The notes below the pieces were generated by a model. The model did no database searches. It had not been told where the DNA came from and was given only the letters and a program-made list of their open reading frames with translations. From an uncultured Collinsella sp. (lineage in GTDB: Bacteria > Actinomycetota > Coriobacteriia > Coriobacteriales > Coriobacteriaceae), in contig CATZRJ010000012.1 in NCBI GenBank assembly GCA_958423535.1, positions 1 through 40,656 of the forward strand: a stretch of 40,656 bases of DNA, written 5' to 3'. Shown here one piece after another: positions 19,325 to 26,332 of the stretch; the first letter of the stretch is position 1; the number at the start of each line of letters is the position of its first letter. The position numbers and the translations under genes were made by a program.

Positions 19325-20581
19325 ATGCTCAACCATCTCAAACATCATTTTGGCTCCCGGCGCACCGGTGGTCACGGAGGCCTAGACATTGCGCGGCATA
19401 TCGGCCCCGGGCTGCTCGTGACCGTCGGCTTTATCGACCCGGGCAACTGGGCCTCCAATATGGCCGCGGGCTCGCAGTTTGGCTACGCGCTGCTGTGGAT
19501 CGTCACGCTGTCCACGATTATGCTCATTGTGCTGCAGCACAACGCGGCGCACCTGGGTATCGCCACGGGTGCCTGTCTTGCCGAGGCCACGACACGCTAC
19601 CTCCCCCGCTTCGTTGGGCGCACGGTACTCGCCAGTGTCTATCTCGCGACCATCGCCACCGCCATGGCCGAGGTCCTGGGCGGCGCGATTGCCCTTCAAA
19701 TGCTCTTTGGGCTGCCCGTGCGCGCGGGCTGCGTCATCGTGGCGGCAGTATCGATGGCGATGCTCATGACGAGCTCCTATAAGCGCGCCGAGCGATGGAT
19801 CATCGCCTTCGTAGGCGTGGTAGGACTCTCGTTTTTGGCCGAGCTTGCGCTGGTCAAGGTCGACTGGCCGCAGGCCGCCGCAAGCTGGATCACACCCAGT
19901 ATGCCCACCGGCTCGGCCGCGATTATCGTAAGTGTCCTCGGCGCGGTCGTTATGCCCCACAACCTCTTCCTGCACTCCGAGGTCATCCAATCCATGCACT
20001 TCGAAGGCCAAGGCGAGCAGATTATCGAAGAACGTCTGCGCTACGAGCTCTTCGACACGCTCTTCTCGATGGGCGTGGGCTGGGCAATCAACTCGGCCAT
20101 GGTCATCCTGGCCGCGACGACCTTCTTTGCACACGGCATTGTCGTAGACGACCTCGCCGTCGCAGCGGCCACGCTCTCCCCCATCTTGGGCCCGGCGAGC
20201 TCGACCATCTTTGCGGTGGCACTGCTGTTTGCGGGCCTATCGAGTAGTGTGACGGCGGGCATGGCGGCGGGCACCATCACCGCGGGCATGTTCGACGAGG
20301 AATACGACATCCACGACCGACATTCCTCGATCGGTGTGGCGGCTTGTTTCGTCGGCGCAGTGGCGGCGTGCTTGGTCGTCCCGAATCCTTTTGAGGGTCT
20401 CATTTGGAGTCAGGCGCTGCTGTCGCTTCAGCTGCCGGTTACGGTCTTTGTGCTCATACGGCTCACCAGCTCACGCCGCGTCATGGGCAAATACGCCAAC
20501 TCGCGCCCGCTCAACACGCTGCTCGTAGGAATCGGTGCCATCGTGACGATTCTCGACGCCGTGCTGTTGACAGGGATGTAA
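19325..20581 (+). CDS. Nramp-family divalent metal transporter (MntH-like)
   Basis: A 418-residue proton-coupled importer with about 11 membrane helices. TM1 has the metal-site motif DPGN (GFIDPGNWASN) and TM6 has MPHN (GAVVMPHNLFLHSE). The presence of both Asn and Met fits Mn(II)/Fe(II) transport rather than the Mg-transporting Nramp relatives, which lack the Met. The N-terminus is His/Arg-rich (HLKHHFGSRR). AGGAG precedes the ATG at 19325; an upstream in-frame start at 19280 has no site. The gene stands alone, flanked on both sides by repeat arrays C and D. Confidence 0.92.
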   Translation: MLNHLKHHFGSRRTGGHGGLDIARHIGPGLLVTVGFIDPGNWASNMAAGSQFGYALLWIVTLSTIMLIVLQHNAAHLGIATGACLAEATTRYLPRFVGRTVLASVYLATIATAMAEVLGGAIALQMLFGLPVRAGCVIVAAVSMAMLMTSSYKRAERWIIAFVGVVGLSFLAELALVKVDWPQAAASWITPSMPTGSAAIIVSVLGAVVMPHNLFLHSEVIQSMHFEGQGEQIIEERLRYELFDTLFSMGVGWAINSAMVILAATTFFAHGIVVDDLAVAAATLSPILGPASSTIFAVALLFAGLSSSVTAGMAAGTITAGMFDEEYDIHDRHSSIGVAACFVGAVAACLVVPNPFEGLIWSQALLSLQLPVTVFVLIRLTSSRRVMGKYANSRPLNTLLVGIGAIVTILDAVLLTGM

Positions 20582-20609
20582 TGGGGCGGGGCACCTACCC
20601 AGGCAAACG

Positions 20610-20903
20610 TCTCGATCTGTAACAGATAGACACGCTTTTGATGTCTAGATGTTACAGATCGAGATCATTCCGAGGGACAGCTCCGTTTGTCTCAATCTGT
20701 AACACGTAGACCCCGTTTTGACTGCTAGATGTTACAGATTGAGATCTTCTGCCGGACGGTTTTGGTTTGTCTCGATATGTAACAAGTGGGCCCAATTTCC
20801 ACTTCTAGATGTTACAGATCGAGACATTTCTTCAGCTCCAACCTTTTGTCTCAATCTGTAACAGGAAGACCCGTTTTGAGCCGTTAGATGTTACAGATTA
20901 AGA
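20610..20903. repeat. Alternating inverted-repeat array D (four 55-bp units)
   Basis: Units at 20610-20664, 20690-20744, 20770-20824 and 20849-20903, with periods of 80, 80 and 79 bp. Eight copies of the 15-mer lie in strictly alternating orientation. The sequence inside units is conserved in part (TAGACCC, TTTT, CTAGA near the right arm), and the sequence between units shares GGACRG and GTTTG. This is the longest array of the window, in the convergent space between the Nramp and rubredoxin genes. Confidence 0.94.
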
Positions 20904-20952
20904 CCAAAGGTCGGCCGGACTCACGACAGGCAGAATCGGCTAACAGCAGCCG

Positions 20953-20976
20953 TGATCCCTTGGGGACGGAGGAAAA
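20953..20976. repeat. Truncated TGATCC-family element
   Basis: Positions 20953-20976 match the first 24 bp of the TGATCC element, including TTGGGGACGGAGGAAAA. The closing GGATCA arm is missing, and the rubredoxin terminator stem begins at that exact point. Confidence 0.6.
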
Positions 20977-21007
20977 GGGCCCCGGCCGGGATATCCGACC
21001 GGGGCCC
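20977..21007 (-). terminator. Intrinsic terminator of the rubredoxin gene
   Basis: The stem GGGCCCCGG pairs with CCGGGGCCC around a 13-nt loop; on the minus strand it is followed by TTTTCC. It starts 43 bp after the rubredoxin stop. Confidence 0.8.
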
Positions 21008-21049
21008 TTGGACAGAGCTATGTGTTGCTGCAAGTCGTGTGCCTACGAG

Positions 21050-21193
21050 TTACTCCTCGACGAGCTCAAACTGATCGGGACCGACGCCGCAGACCGGGCA
21101 CACGTAATCCTCGGGCAGCTCGGGCGTGTCGACCTCAACCTCATAACCGCAAACGATGCACACGAACTTATACGTCTTCTTTTCCTCAGCCAT
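21050..21193 (-). CDS. Rubredoxin
   Basis: A 47-residue one-iron electron carrier. The four ligands are C12 and C15 (VCIVCGY) and C32 and C35 (VCPVCGVGPDQFE), the classical rubredoxin pattern. It is slightly shorter than the usual 52-55 residues. GAGAGGAG lies 7 bases before the ATG at 21193. It follows the flavin reductase gene on the same strand. Together the two match the domains of high-molecular-weight rubredoxin, which passes electrons from NAD(P)H to flavodiiron oxygen or NO reductases in anaerobes. It has its own promoter. Confidence 0.95.
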   Translation of the reverse strand: MAEEKKTYKFVCIVCGYEVEVDTPELPEDYVCPVCGVGPDQFELVEE

Positions 21194-21236
21194 GATGTTC
21201 TCCTCTCGAACGTGACTGCTGGTGTACTTGCTTATT

Positions 21237-21264
21237 AGTATATATTCTCAATAATATAATGCAA
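21237..21264 (-). promoter_or_regulatory. Rubredoxin promoter with AT-rich palindrome
   Basis: On the minus strand TTGCAT (21264-21259) and TATACT (21242-21237) are 16 bp apart. The spacer contains TATATT-n6-AATATA (21241-21258), a perfect palindrome placed to block polymerase. It resembles Fur/PerR-family operators (TTGAGAATA) only loosely. Confidence 0.5.
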
Positions 21265-21281
21265 GTATTTTTAAAACATTT

Positions 21282-21785
21282 CTAGCCTTGATACGAGGAC
21301 GCCTTCGGAGGCGTCTTGCCCTTCAGCACCTTATGGTAGTAATCGTAGGTGAGCGGCGTCTCGTCGCTCAGGCGCTCGGCATCCTCAACCTCGCCGATAA
21401 ACAGCAGATGCGTGCCCACGTCCACGGTGTCGATCAGACGGCAGCTAAACAAGGCCGCCGCGTGCTCGGGCACATAGGGCATGCCCAGTGCGGTCTCGCG
21501 CGTCTCGTACTTGGCAAATTTGTCATAGTCGCTGCTGGTACGGAATCCAAAGTTACCAATGTAGAGCATATCGGCCGTCTGATCGATCACGGTCAGCGCA
21601 AAGGCCTTGGCAGACGAGATAACACCAGACGTGACATTTTCCTTGTTCACGGCAACCGAGATGCGCGACGGCGCGGACGTCACCTGCACCGCCGTGTTGA
21701 TGACGCAGCCGGCACGCAGCCCATCGGCCGCAGCACTCACCACATACAGGCCGCTCGGCATCGTAAAGAACGCAGTTTTGTCCAT
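21282..21785 (-). CDS. Flavin reductase-like FMN-binding protein (Hrb N-domain type)
   Basis: A 167-residue FMN-binding split-barrel protein. It begins MDKTAFFTMPSGLYVVSAA and ends with LTYDYYHKVLKGKTPPKA, both typical of the flavin reductase domain of high-molecular-weight rubredoxins. It would pass electrons from NAD(P)H through FMN to the rubredoxin encoded 88 bp downstream. The ATG at 21785 was chosen for its agreement with the family N-terminus and the GGGGAG before it; the frame is open 64 codons further upstream, but that part runs through a terminator and a repeat element. Confidence 0.88.
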   Translation of the reverse strand: MDKTAFFTMPSGLYVVSAAADGLRAGCVINTAVQVTSAPSRISVAVNKENVTSGVISSAKAFALTVIDQTADMLYIGNFGFRTSSDYDKFAKYETRETALGMPYVPEHAAALFSCRLIDTVDVGTHLLFIGEVEDAERLSDETPLTYDYYHKVLKGKTPPKASSYQG

Positions 21786-21836
21786 AACGACCACTCCCCT
21801 AACCCGGGATTGAACCTCATGGATGTATGTACCCAC

Positions 21837-21870
21837 AAAAAAGGCGGCGCCCATACCGAACGCCGCCTTT
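21837..21870 (-). terminator. Intrinsic terminator after smpB
   Basis: On the minus strand AAAGGCGGCG pairs with CGCCGCCTTT around an 11-nt loop and is followed by TTTTTTG. It should end the TPR-smpB transcript. It lies only about 50 bp before the flavin reductase start, so it may also lie in the leader of that gene. Confidence 0.85.
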
Positions 21871-21912
21871 GAGACATATGTGTCAGAACAGTAAGCAAGA
21901 TGGAACGCCCGC

Positions 21913-21979
21913 AGTTGCGGTGAAATAGGGACTGAATAGCCCATCAAACAGGCAAAACAGTCCGTATTCCACCGCAACT
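21913..21979. repeat. 67-bp element with AGTTGCGGTGAAAT ends, copy 1
   Basis: The element has near-perfect inverted ends (AGTTGCGGTGAAAT and ATTCCACCGCAACT) and an inner GGCAAAACAGTCC. A second 67-bp copy is at 31927-31993. This copy lies just after the smpB stop. Confidence 0.85.
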
Positions 21980-21991
21980 TATGAAGGGCGG

Positions 21992-22462
21992 TCAGCGATT
22001 ACGCTCCTTAAGCGCACGATCGATCTCGCGCTGGACGTCGCGTTTTGCCATGTCTTCGCGCTTGTCGTAGAGCTTTTTGCCGCGGCCCAGGCCCAGCAGC
22101 AGCTTTACGCGGCCGTCGGTATTAAAGTAGAGCTCCAACGGCACCAGCGCATAGCCGCGGTTGCGCAGTTTGCCGTCAAGAAAATCGATCTCCTTGCGAT
22201 GCAGCAGCAGGCGGCGCCGGCGATCGGGATCACGGTTCCACACGCCACCATGGCTGTAAGGGTGAATATGCAACCCCACCAGCCAGCACTCGCCACCGCG
22301 AATCAGCGCAAAAGTGTCAGTGATCTGACAGGCGCGCTCGCGAATCGACTTGACCTCGGTACCGCTCAGTTCAATGCCACATTCGAACGTCTCGTCGATA
22401 AAGTACTCGTGATGCGCCGAGCGATTCTTGGAAATGAGCTTGCGTTCGCGCTTACTGGGCAT
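21992..22462 (-). CDS. smpB: SsrA-binding protein SmpB
   Basis: A 156-residue tmRNA partner needed for trans-translation, the rescue of stalled ribosomes. The OB-fold barrel (YFIDETFECGIELSGTEVKS, ALIRGGECWLVGLHI) and the basic tail (GRGKKLYDKREDMAKRDVQREIDRALKE) are complete. The start at 22462 lies inside the end of the TPR gene (11-bp overlap) with AAGGAGG just before it, so translation is coupled. rnr lies further upstream on the same strand; RNase R degrades the mRNA released by trans-translation, and rnr-smpB adjacency is common in other genomes. Confidence 0.96.
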   Translation of the reverse strand: MPSKRERKLISKNRSAHHEYFIDETFECGIELSGTEVKSIRERACQITDTFALIRGGECWLVGLHIHPYSHGGVWNRDPDRRRRLLLHRKEIDFLDGKLRNRGYALVPLELYFNTDGRVKLLLGLGRGKKLYDKREDMAKRDVQREIDRALKERNR

Positions 22463-23369
22463 CGCCGGCCTCCTTGACGCCGTCGGCTCCCTTGTCGTCG
22501 CCTGCGCGCTTTGCCTTACGCTCGGCGTTGAGCTCGGCATCGCTCTCGCGCACCAGCTTAATGATCGCCGCGCATGCCTCCTCGCCCACCAGATCGCGGG
22601 CACGGACCGTCAGGCGCGTAGCCTCCTGCTTATCACCGTCGCTCGCAGCGTCGGTCGCACACATAATCAGGCAAATGGCAATCTCGGCCGAAGGCGAGGT
22701 CGGTACGCCCTGCAACGCCAGCTCGCCCATCACGTGCTCGTCGCTCTCCTCGGCGGCATCGGGATAGGCAGTATGAATCTTGTTGAGCAGGCGTGTCGTA
22801 TGCGTATCGCCAGGGGCCAAGCGCAGCGCCAGGCGCGCGCAACCCACGGCCGCCGAGACGTTCTCGGTCTCGGGCTCAAGGAAATACTGGCCCAAGTTGG
22901 CGTAGGCGCGGGCGGCGCACTTGCCGTCGCTCGCACGCTCTAGCACCGAAAACGAAAGCGAAGCCCACTCCTGCTTGTCCTCGAGGGCGCGGAATAGCTC
23001 GGCAAGATCCAGGCGGTAGTTGCAGTTCATGGGGTCCCAGCGCACGGCTTGCATCAAGGCGTTGCGAGCACTCACATAATCCTGCTGGCGAATGTAGGCA
23101 AACGCCATGTCGGAATACAGACGATCAAAGGGCACCTCGACCTGCACCAGCTCGCGCGGATCTTTTTCCACACGACGGTAGGCCAGACGCTCAAACTTGC
23201 TATCGAAGCTAAAGTACTGGCGCTTCTCCTCCGTCTTGCACTCGGCATCGATATACTCCTCGGCGAGCTCAACCAGACGCTCCAACAGCGGCGTCGCCGT
23301 GGCCAAGTCTCCCTGCGCCAGGTAATTCTCTGCATACGTAATGTCTTGTAGGCTGATGGGCAGGTCCAT
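22452..23369 (-). CDS. TPR-repeat protein of unknown function
   Basis: A 305-residue soluble protein made of helix-turn-helix tetratricopeptide-like repeats, for example SDMAFAYIRQQDYVSARNAL, RLDLAELFRALEDKQEWAS and ARAYANLGQYFLEP. Such scaffolds bind other proteins. The last 40 residues are charged (NAERKAKRAGDDKGADG). GAGGAG precedes the ATG at 23369. Overlap with smpB puts both in one operon, which suggests but does not show a link to ribosome rescue or RNA quality control. Confidence 0.8.
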   Translation of the reverse strand: MDLPISLQDITYAENYLAQGDLATATPLLERLVELAEEYIDAECKTEEKRQYFSFDSKFERLAYRRVEKDPRELVQVEVPFDRLYSDMAFAYIRQQDYVSARNALMQAVRWDPMNCNYRLDLAELFRALEDKQEWASLSFSVLERASDGKCAARAYANLGQYFLEPETENVSAAVGCARLALRLAPGDTHTTRLLNKIHTAYPDAAEESDEHVMGELALQGVPTSPSAEIAICLIMCATDAASDGDKQEATRLTVRARDLVGEEACAAIIKLVRESDAELNAERKAKRAGDDKGADGVKEAGDAQ

Positions 23370-23464
23370 GGCAACTCCTCGGTCCGGGTGAAACGCGGCT
23401 CATTCCACACATTCGGCGTATACACAAAACCCGGGTCTCTTGCGAGGCCCGGGCGTTCATTTTG

Positions 23465-23541
23465 TGGTAGCCCGTACCAGATTCGAACTGGTGATCTCCG
23501 CCTTGAGAGGGCGGCGTCCTAAACCGCTAGACGAACGGGCC
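23465..23541 (-). tRNA. tRNA-Glu (anticodon CTC)
   Basis: The acceptor GGCCCGT pairs with ACGGGCT (one G-U). The anticodon arm is CCGCC-CTCTCAA-GGCGG with CTC at positions 34-36, and the T arm contains GTTCGAATC. CCA is encoded. It reads GAG. Confidence 0.95.
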
Positions 23542-23558
23542 ATATGTAGCAAATGCAA

Positions 23559-23632
23559 TGGCTGGGATGGAGGGAGTCGAACCCCCATTGACGGAACCAG
23601 AATCCGCTGTCCTGCCATTAGACGACATCCCA
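23559..23632 (-). tRNA. tRNA-Gln (anticodon CTG)
   Basis: The acceptor TGGGATG pairs with CATCCCA, followed by discriminator G and an encoded CCA. The anticodon arm is GCGGA-TTCTGGT-TCCGT, giving CTG, and the T loop GTTCGACTC is canonical. It lies 17 bp upstream of tRNA-Glu and is probably co-transcribed with it. Confidence 0.95.
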
Positions 23633-23897
23633 ATGACTGCATCGCTGCGCTCGGCTGTGCCTTTGCGCAAGAAAGAAATATACGGGAAGTTCTACGGCGG
23701 CGCAAGCCCCATTTTTAACTTTTTTGAAAATCGGCCAATTTGCCCCGACCCATGAAGGACCTGTGAAGCCAAACCGCATGCAAGGGGTCAAAATACCGCA
23801 AGCGCACCATAGCCACCGTTGGCAGATTGTTGCATCCTGGTCGCCGTCAATAGTGACACAATCAGGACACCAATTATCGCGCGGATATCGAGGCGAC

Positions 23898-24308
23898 ATG
23901 GATGATGAGCTTGATTACCTATGGGAGACCCTCGGCCTCGAGATAACTGCTATCCCTTGGCCAGATCGGCACAAAATTCATCCCACGCTACGACCCGCCA
24001 TCACAGTCATGCAGGCAACGTATCGCGGGGCCTCATTTTTGATGATGCGAATGGCATGGCACGCGGCGCTACCCGACCTCAAGCGAGTTCAGGCAAGCCT
24101 CGTGGAGCTATCCGGTATTCCCGTCGTGATTTCGGAGACCCATCTGGAGCAACGCCAACGCGACCGTTTGCAAGCACAGCGAATCCCGTTCATCTGCCCC
24201 GGCATTCAGGCATATCTACCCTTTATGGACGAAGAGTACTGGAGCGGCAAGCCCAACAAACAGGTAAAGATCTACGACCCGCATAAGTGGGCACAGTTCG
24301 AGGACTGA
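23898..24308 (+). CDS. Protein resembling the N-terminal domain of a MarR-associated family (possibly truncated)
   Basis: A 136-residue soluble protein. Its second half (VVISETHLEQRQRDRL, AQRIPFICPGIQAYLPFM) recalls the N-terminal region of longer proteins that carry a MarR-type helix-turn-helix behind a QRQRLIEQRIPFIVPG-type segment. No DNA-binding domain follows here; the frame ends at YDPHKWAQFED. It could be a truncated copy or a stand-alone domain. The ATG at 23898 follows CGAGG and fits the start of coding character; the frame upstream back to 23724 looks non-coding. Base composition is lower in GC than the neighbours. The 265 bp between the tRNA and this gene hold nothing else. Confidence 0.6.
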   Translation: MDDELDYLWETLGLEITAIPWPDRHKIHPTLRPAITVMQATYRGASFLMMRMAWHAALPDLKRVQASLVELSGIPVVISETHLEQRQRDRLQAQRIPFICPGIQAYLPFMDEEYWSGKPNKQVKIYDPHKWAQFED

Positions 24309-24325
24309 CCGGAGCGAACCTGCCG

Positions 24326-24375
24326 GCGGAAAGCGCATCCCAGAATTTGCGCTCAGAACGAGACACGCTTTCCGC
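24326..24375. repeat. 50-bp palindrome with GCGGAAAGCG ends
   Basis: Perfect 10-bp arms GCGGAAAGCG (24326-24335) and CGCTTTCCGC (24366-24375) enclose 30 bp. It sits between two convergent genes and could act as a terminator hairpin, but no T-run follows. No second copy is seen in the window. Confidence 0.55.
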
Positions 24376-24380
24376 AGTTG

Positions 24381-24740
24381 TTACAGCAGCGCCTCGGCCC
24401 AGGTTGCTTCCTTAAAGCCTGGAATCGCAAAGTCATCGCCCACCAGCAGCGGACGCTTAACCAGCATGCCGTCGGTCGCCAACAGCTCGTAACATTCCTG
24501 ATCCGTCATCCCTGCATCCAGACGCGCCTTCAGGCCAAGCTCTCGATACTTCATGCCCGACGAATTAAAGAAGCGACGCACCGGCAGCCCCGAACGCGCA
24601 ATCCAGGTCGCAAGCTCCTCAGCCGAAGGATTGTCTGTAACAATATCGCGATCGATGTACTCAACCCCATGCTCGTCCAACCAGGCCTTGGCCTTTTTAC
24701 ACGTCGAGCATTTGGGATATTCAACAAACAGTACGGTCAT
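24381..24740 (-). CDS. ArsC/Spx-family thioredoxin-fold protein
   Basis: A 119-residue protein of the ArsC/Spx/YffB family. It starts with a beta strand and the redox motif C11-S-T-C14 (YPKCSTCKKAKAWLDE), followed by the family's DIVTDNPSAEEL and KRPLLVGDDFAIPGF segments. The CxxC form is shared by Spx-type regulators and YffB-like proteins; the three-arginine set of true arsenate reductases is not evident. It is more likely a redox protein or Spx-like factor than an arsenic-resistance enzyme. AAGGGA precedes the ATG. Confidence 0.82.
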   Translation of the reverse strand: MTVLFVEYPKCSTCKKAKAWLDEHGVEYIDRDIVTDNPSAEELATWIARSGLPVRRFFNSSGMKYRELGLKARLDAGMTDQECYELLATDGMLVKRPLLVGDDFAIPGFKEATWAEALL

Positions 24741-24862
24741 GGGGATTCCCTTCTTAGAAAAGACAAGTGTCTGGCAAACAGCGCATCGATGGCCATCTGC
24801 GACCGATGCCGATATTGTAGCCAGCGCCGACGTGCAGGCGGTCGTGGTTTTCCATCTTGAGG

Positions 24863-25438
24863 TTAACGTCTCGCATGGGCGCCAATGGAACAGGTCGCGC
24901 GCTGAACCAGCACTGACACCAGCAGCACCAGCAGCATGGCGACAACGTAACCCGTGGCATCAAAGCCTAAGTCGATAACGTCGAAATGTCTTCCGGGAAC
25001 AAAAATCTTATGCGCCTGGTCCCCGACGGAGCATACGGCGCAAAAGGCCAGGACGGGCACACACCGCAATCGGGTGAGCAACATGCGCTTATCCAAGCAC
25101 ACCGCCGCCGACGAGGCAAACAGCCCAACAAAGAAGAACTCTACGGTATGGGCGATACGACGGATGTTGATGCCCATCCACATGCGAACGGGGGCAATCG
25201 GATCGGGATGGGCGACGGTAGCCGCTGAGCCCGCATCCCCGGCGGCATCTCCCGCCTGGGTCTCCCCCGCAGTCTCGGGCTGCACGCTGGCGCTTTGCCC
25301 CTCCACCACGTGCGCGGTAGACTCGCTGAGCGACGATGTCTGCTCCACGCTCTGCTCCGTCAGCATCCAAATACTCGCCAGCGTCACGACAAGCAGGACA
25401 ACCGATATCCATCCGACTATATGCTTCGCGCGCGCCAA
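24863..25438 (-). CDS. VanZ-like membrane protein
   Basis: A 191-residue membrane protein. One helix lies at residues 8-26, followed by an extracytoplasmic Ser/Gln/Ala-rich loop of about 55 residues (25-80) and three more helices. The VanZ pattern is visible in IRRIAHTVEFFFVGL, SVGDQAHKIFVPGRHFDVIDLGFDATG. VanZ-like proteins affect sensitivity to glycopeptides; the function of stand-alone copies is unclear. The start is TTG at 25438, chosen for GGAGG seven bases before it. Confidence 0.78.
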   Translation of the reverse strand: MARAKHIVGWISVVLLVVTLASIWMLTEQSVEQTSSLSESTAHVVEGQSASVQPETAGETQAGDAAGDAGSAATVAHPDPIAPVRMWMGINIRRIAHTVEFFFVGLFASSAAVCLDKRMLLTRLRCVPVLAFCAVCSVGDQAHKIFVPGRHFDVIDLGFDATGYVVAMLLVLLVSVLVQRATCSIGAHARR

Positions 25439-25549
25439 GGGCTAACCTCCGTCTGTTATTGAGCAGCAGCGAGTGTACCCCCAAATGTCACCGTCGCCAT
25501 AGCGGAATCCCAAATGTTCAAAACAAGGCGCCAGATGGCTGCGGTGTCC

Positions 25550-26155
25550 CTACTCCGTCTCGCGCATCCAGCGATCGAAGGTCCCCACGCACACACCTAA
25601 ACGCTTTGCCGCCTGACTCCGGGTAATATTGCCCGCCTCATAGATATCGCGCACTCGTTCAAATTGCGGAGGGCACGGCTTGCGGGGTCGACCAAAACGC
25701 ACGCCGCGCGCCCGCGCCGCCGCGATTCCCTCCGCCTGACGACGGTGGATGTTCTCTCGTTCCACCTGCGCCACGTAACTCAACAACTGCAAAACGATAT
25801 CGGCAATCAGCGTGCTGGTCACATCCGATCCGCCGCAATCTCTCGCACGCGTATCGAGCAACGGCATGTCCAGCACAACGATGGCCGCACCAAGTTCCTT
25901 GGTTATACGACGCCATTCCTCGAGTATCTCGCTGTAGTTTCGACCCAGCCGATCGATGGAAAGCACCACCAACACGTCACCGGAAGCCAAGGCATGAAGC
26001 AATTCCCGATACTGTGGGCGATCAAAGTCCTTACCGCTCGCACGGTCGGCAAAGACATTCGCCGGCTCCACGCCATAGGCGCTCAGCGCATCCAACTGGC
26101 GATTCAAATTTTGATCGCGCGAGCTCACCCGCGCATACCCATATACCGTTGCCAC
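25550..26155 (-). CDS. Serine recombinase (resolvase/invertase type)
   Basis: A 201-residue site-specific recombinase. The nucleophile is S11 in YARVSSRDQ; arginines for catalysis lie in DRASGKDFDRPQY and IDRLGRNY; and a helix-turn-helix closes the protein (ITRSQAAKRLGVCVGTFDRWM). The size fits Tn3 resolvases or Hin-type invertases. GTG at 26155 is the likely start; the frame continues upstream to 26260 only because it runs through a repeat element. No transposase lies next to it and no invertible segment was recognised, so its target is unknown. Confidence 0.88.
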   Translation of the reverse strand: MATVYGYARVSSRDQNLNRQLDALSAYGVEPANVFADRASGKDFDRPQYRELLHALASGDVLVVLSIDRLGRNYSEILEEWRRITKELGAAIVVLDMPLLDTRARDCGGSDVTSTLIADIVLQLLSYVAQVERENIHRRQAEGIAAARARGVRFGRPRKPCPPQFERVRDIYEAGNITRSQAAKRLGVCVGTFDRWMRETE

Positions 26156-26177
26156 AACATCCCCGCTTTCTCGTAAA

Positions 26178-26209
26178 CCTGCCAAAAGGGACAGGTTTGT
26201 TTTGGTAGG
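26178..26209. repeat. 32-bp element, CCTGCCAAAA family, copy 1
   Basis: Ends CCTGCCAAAA and TTTTGGTAGG are inverted repeats with one mismatch; the core reads GGGACAGGTTTG. A second copy lies at 39240-39272. It sits 23 bp upstream of the recombinase start. Confidence 0.75.
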
Positions 26210-26275
26210 TCCTATCTCCCAAAAGCATATGAAGAAGCGGCCGAGCTCATGGCAGGGCAATTAAGAGACACGCAA

Positions 26276-26303
26276 AGAGGGCGGCCCCGAAAGACCGCCC
26301 TCT
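26276..26303 (-). terminator. Hairpin terminator of rnr
   Basis: AGAGGGCGG pairs with CCGCCCTCT; on the minus strand it is followed by TTTGCG, a weak T-run. It lies 30 bp after the rnr stop. Confidence 0.7.
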
Positions 26304-26332
26304 ACGCTTTGCCGATACTCACTGCGTGCCGG

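Noticed and set aside
18987..20903. The spaced 15-bp repeats as a CRISPR array
   Set aside because: The repeats are only 15 bp, alternate in orientation, and many spacers resemble each other; there are no cas genes in the window.
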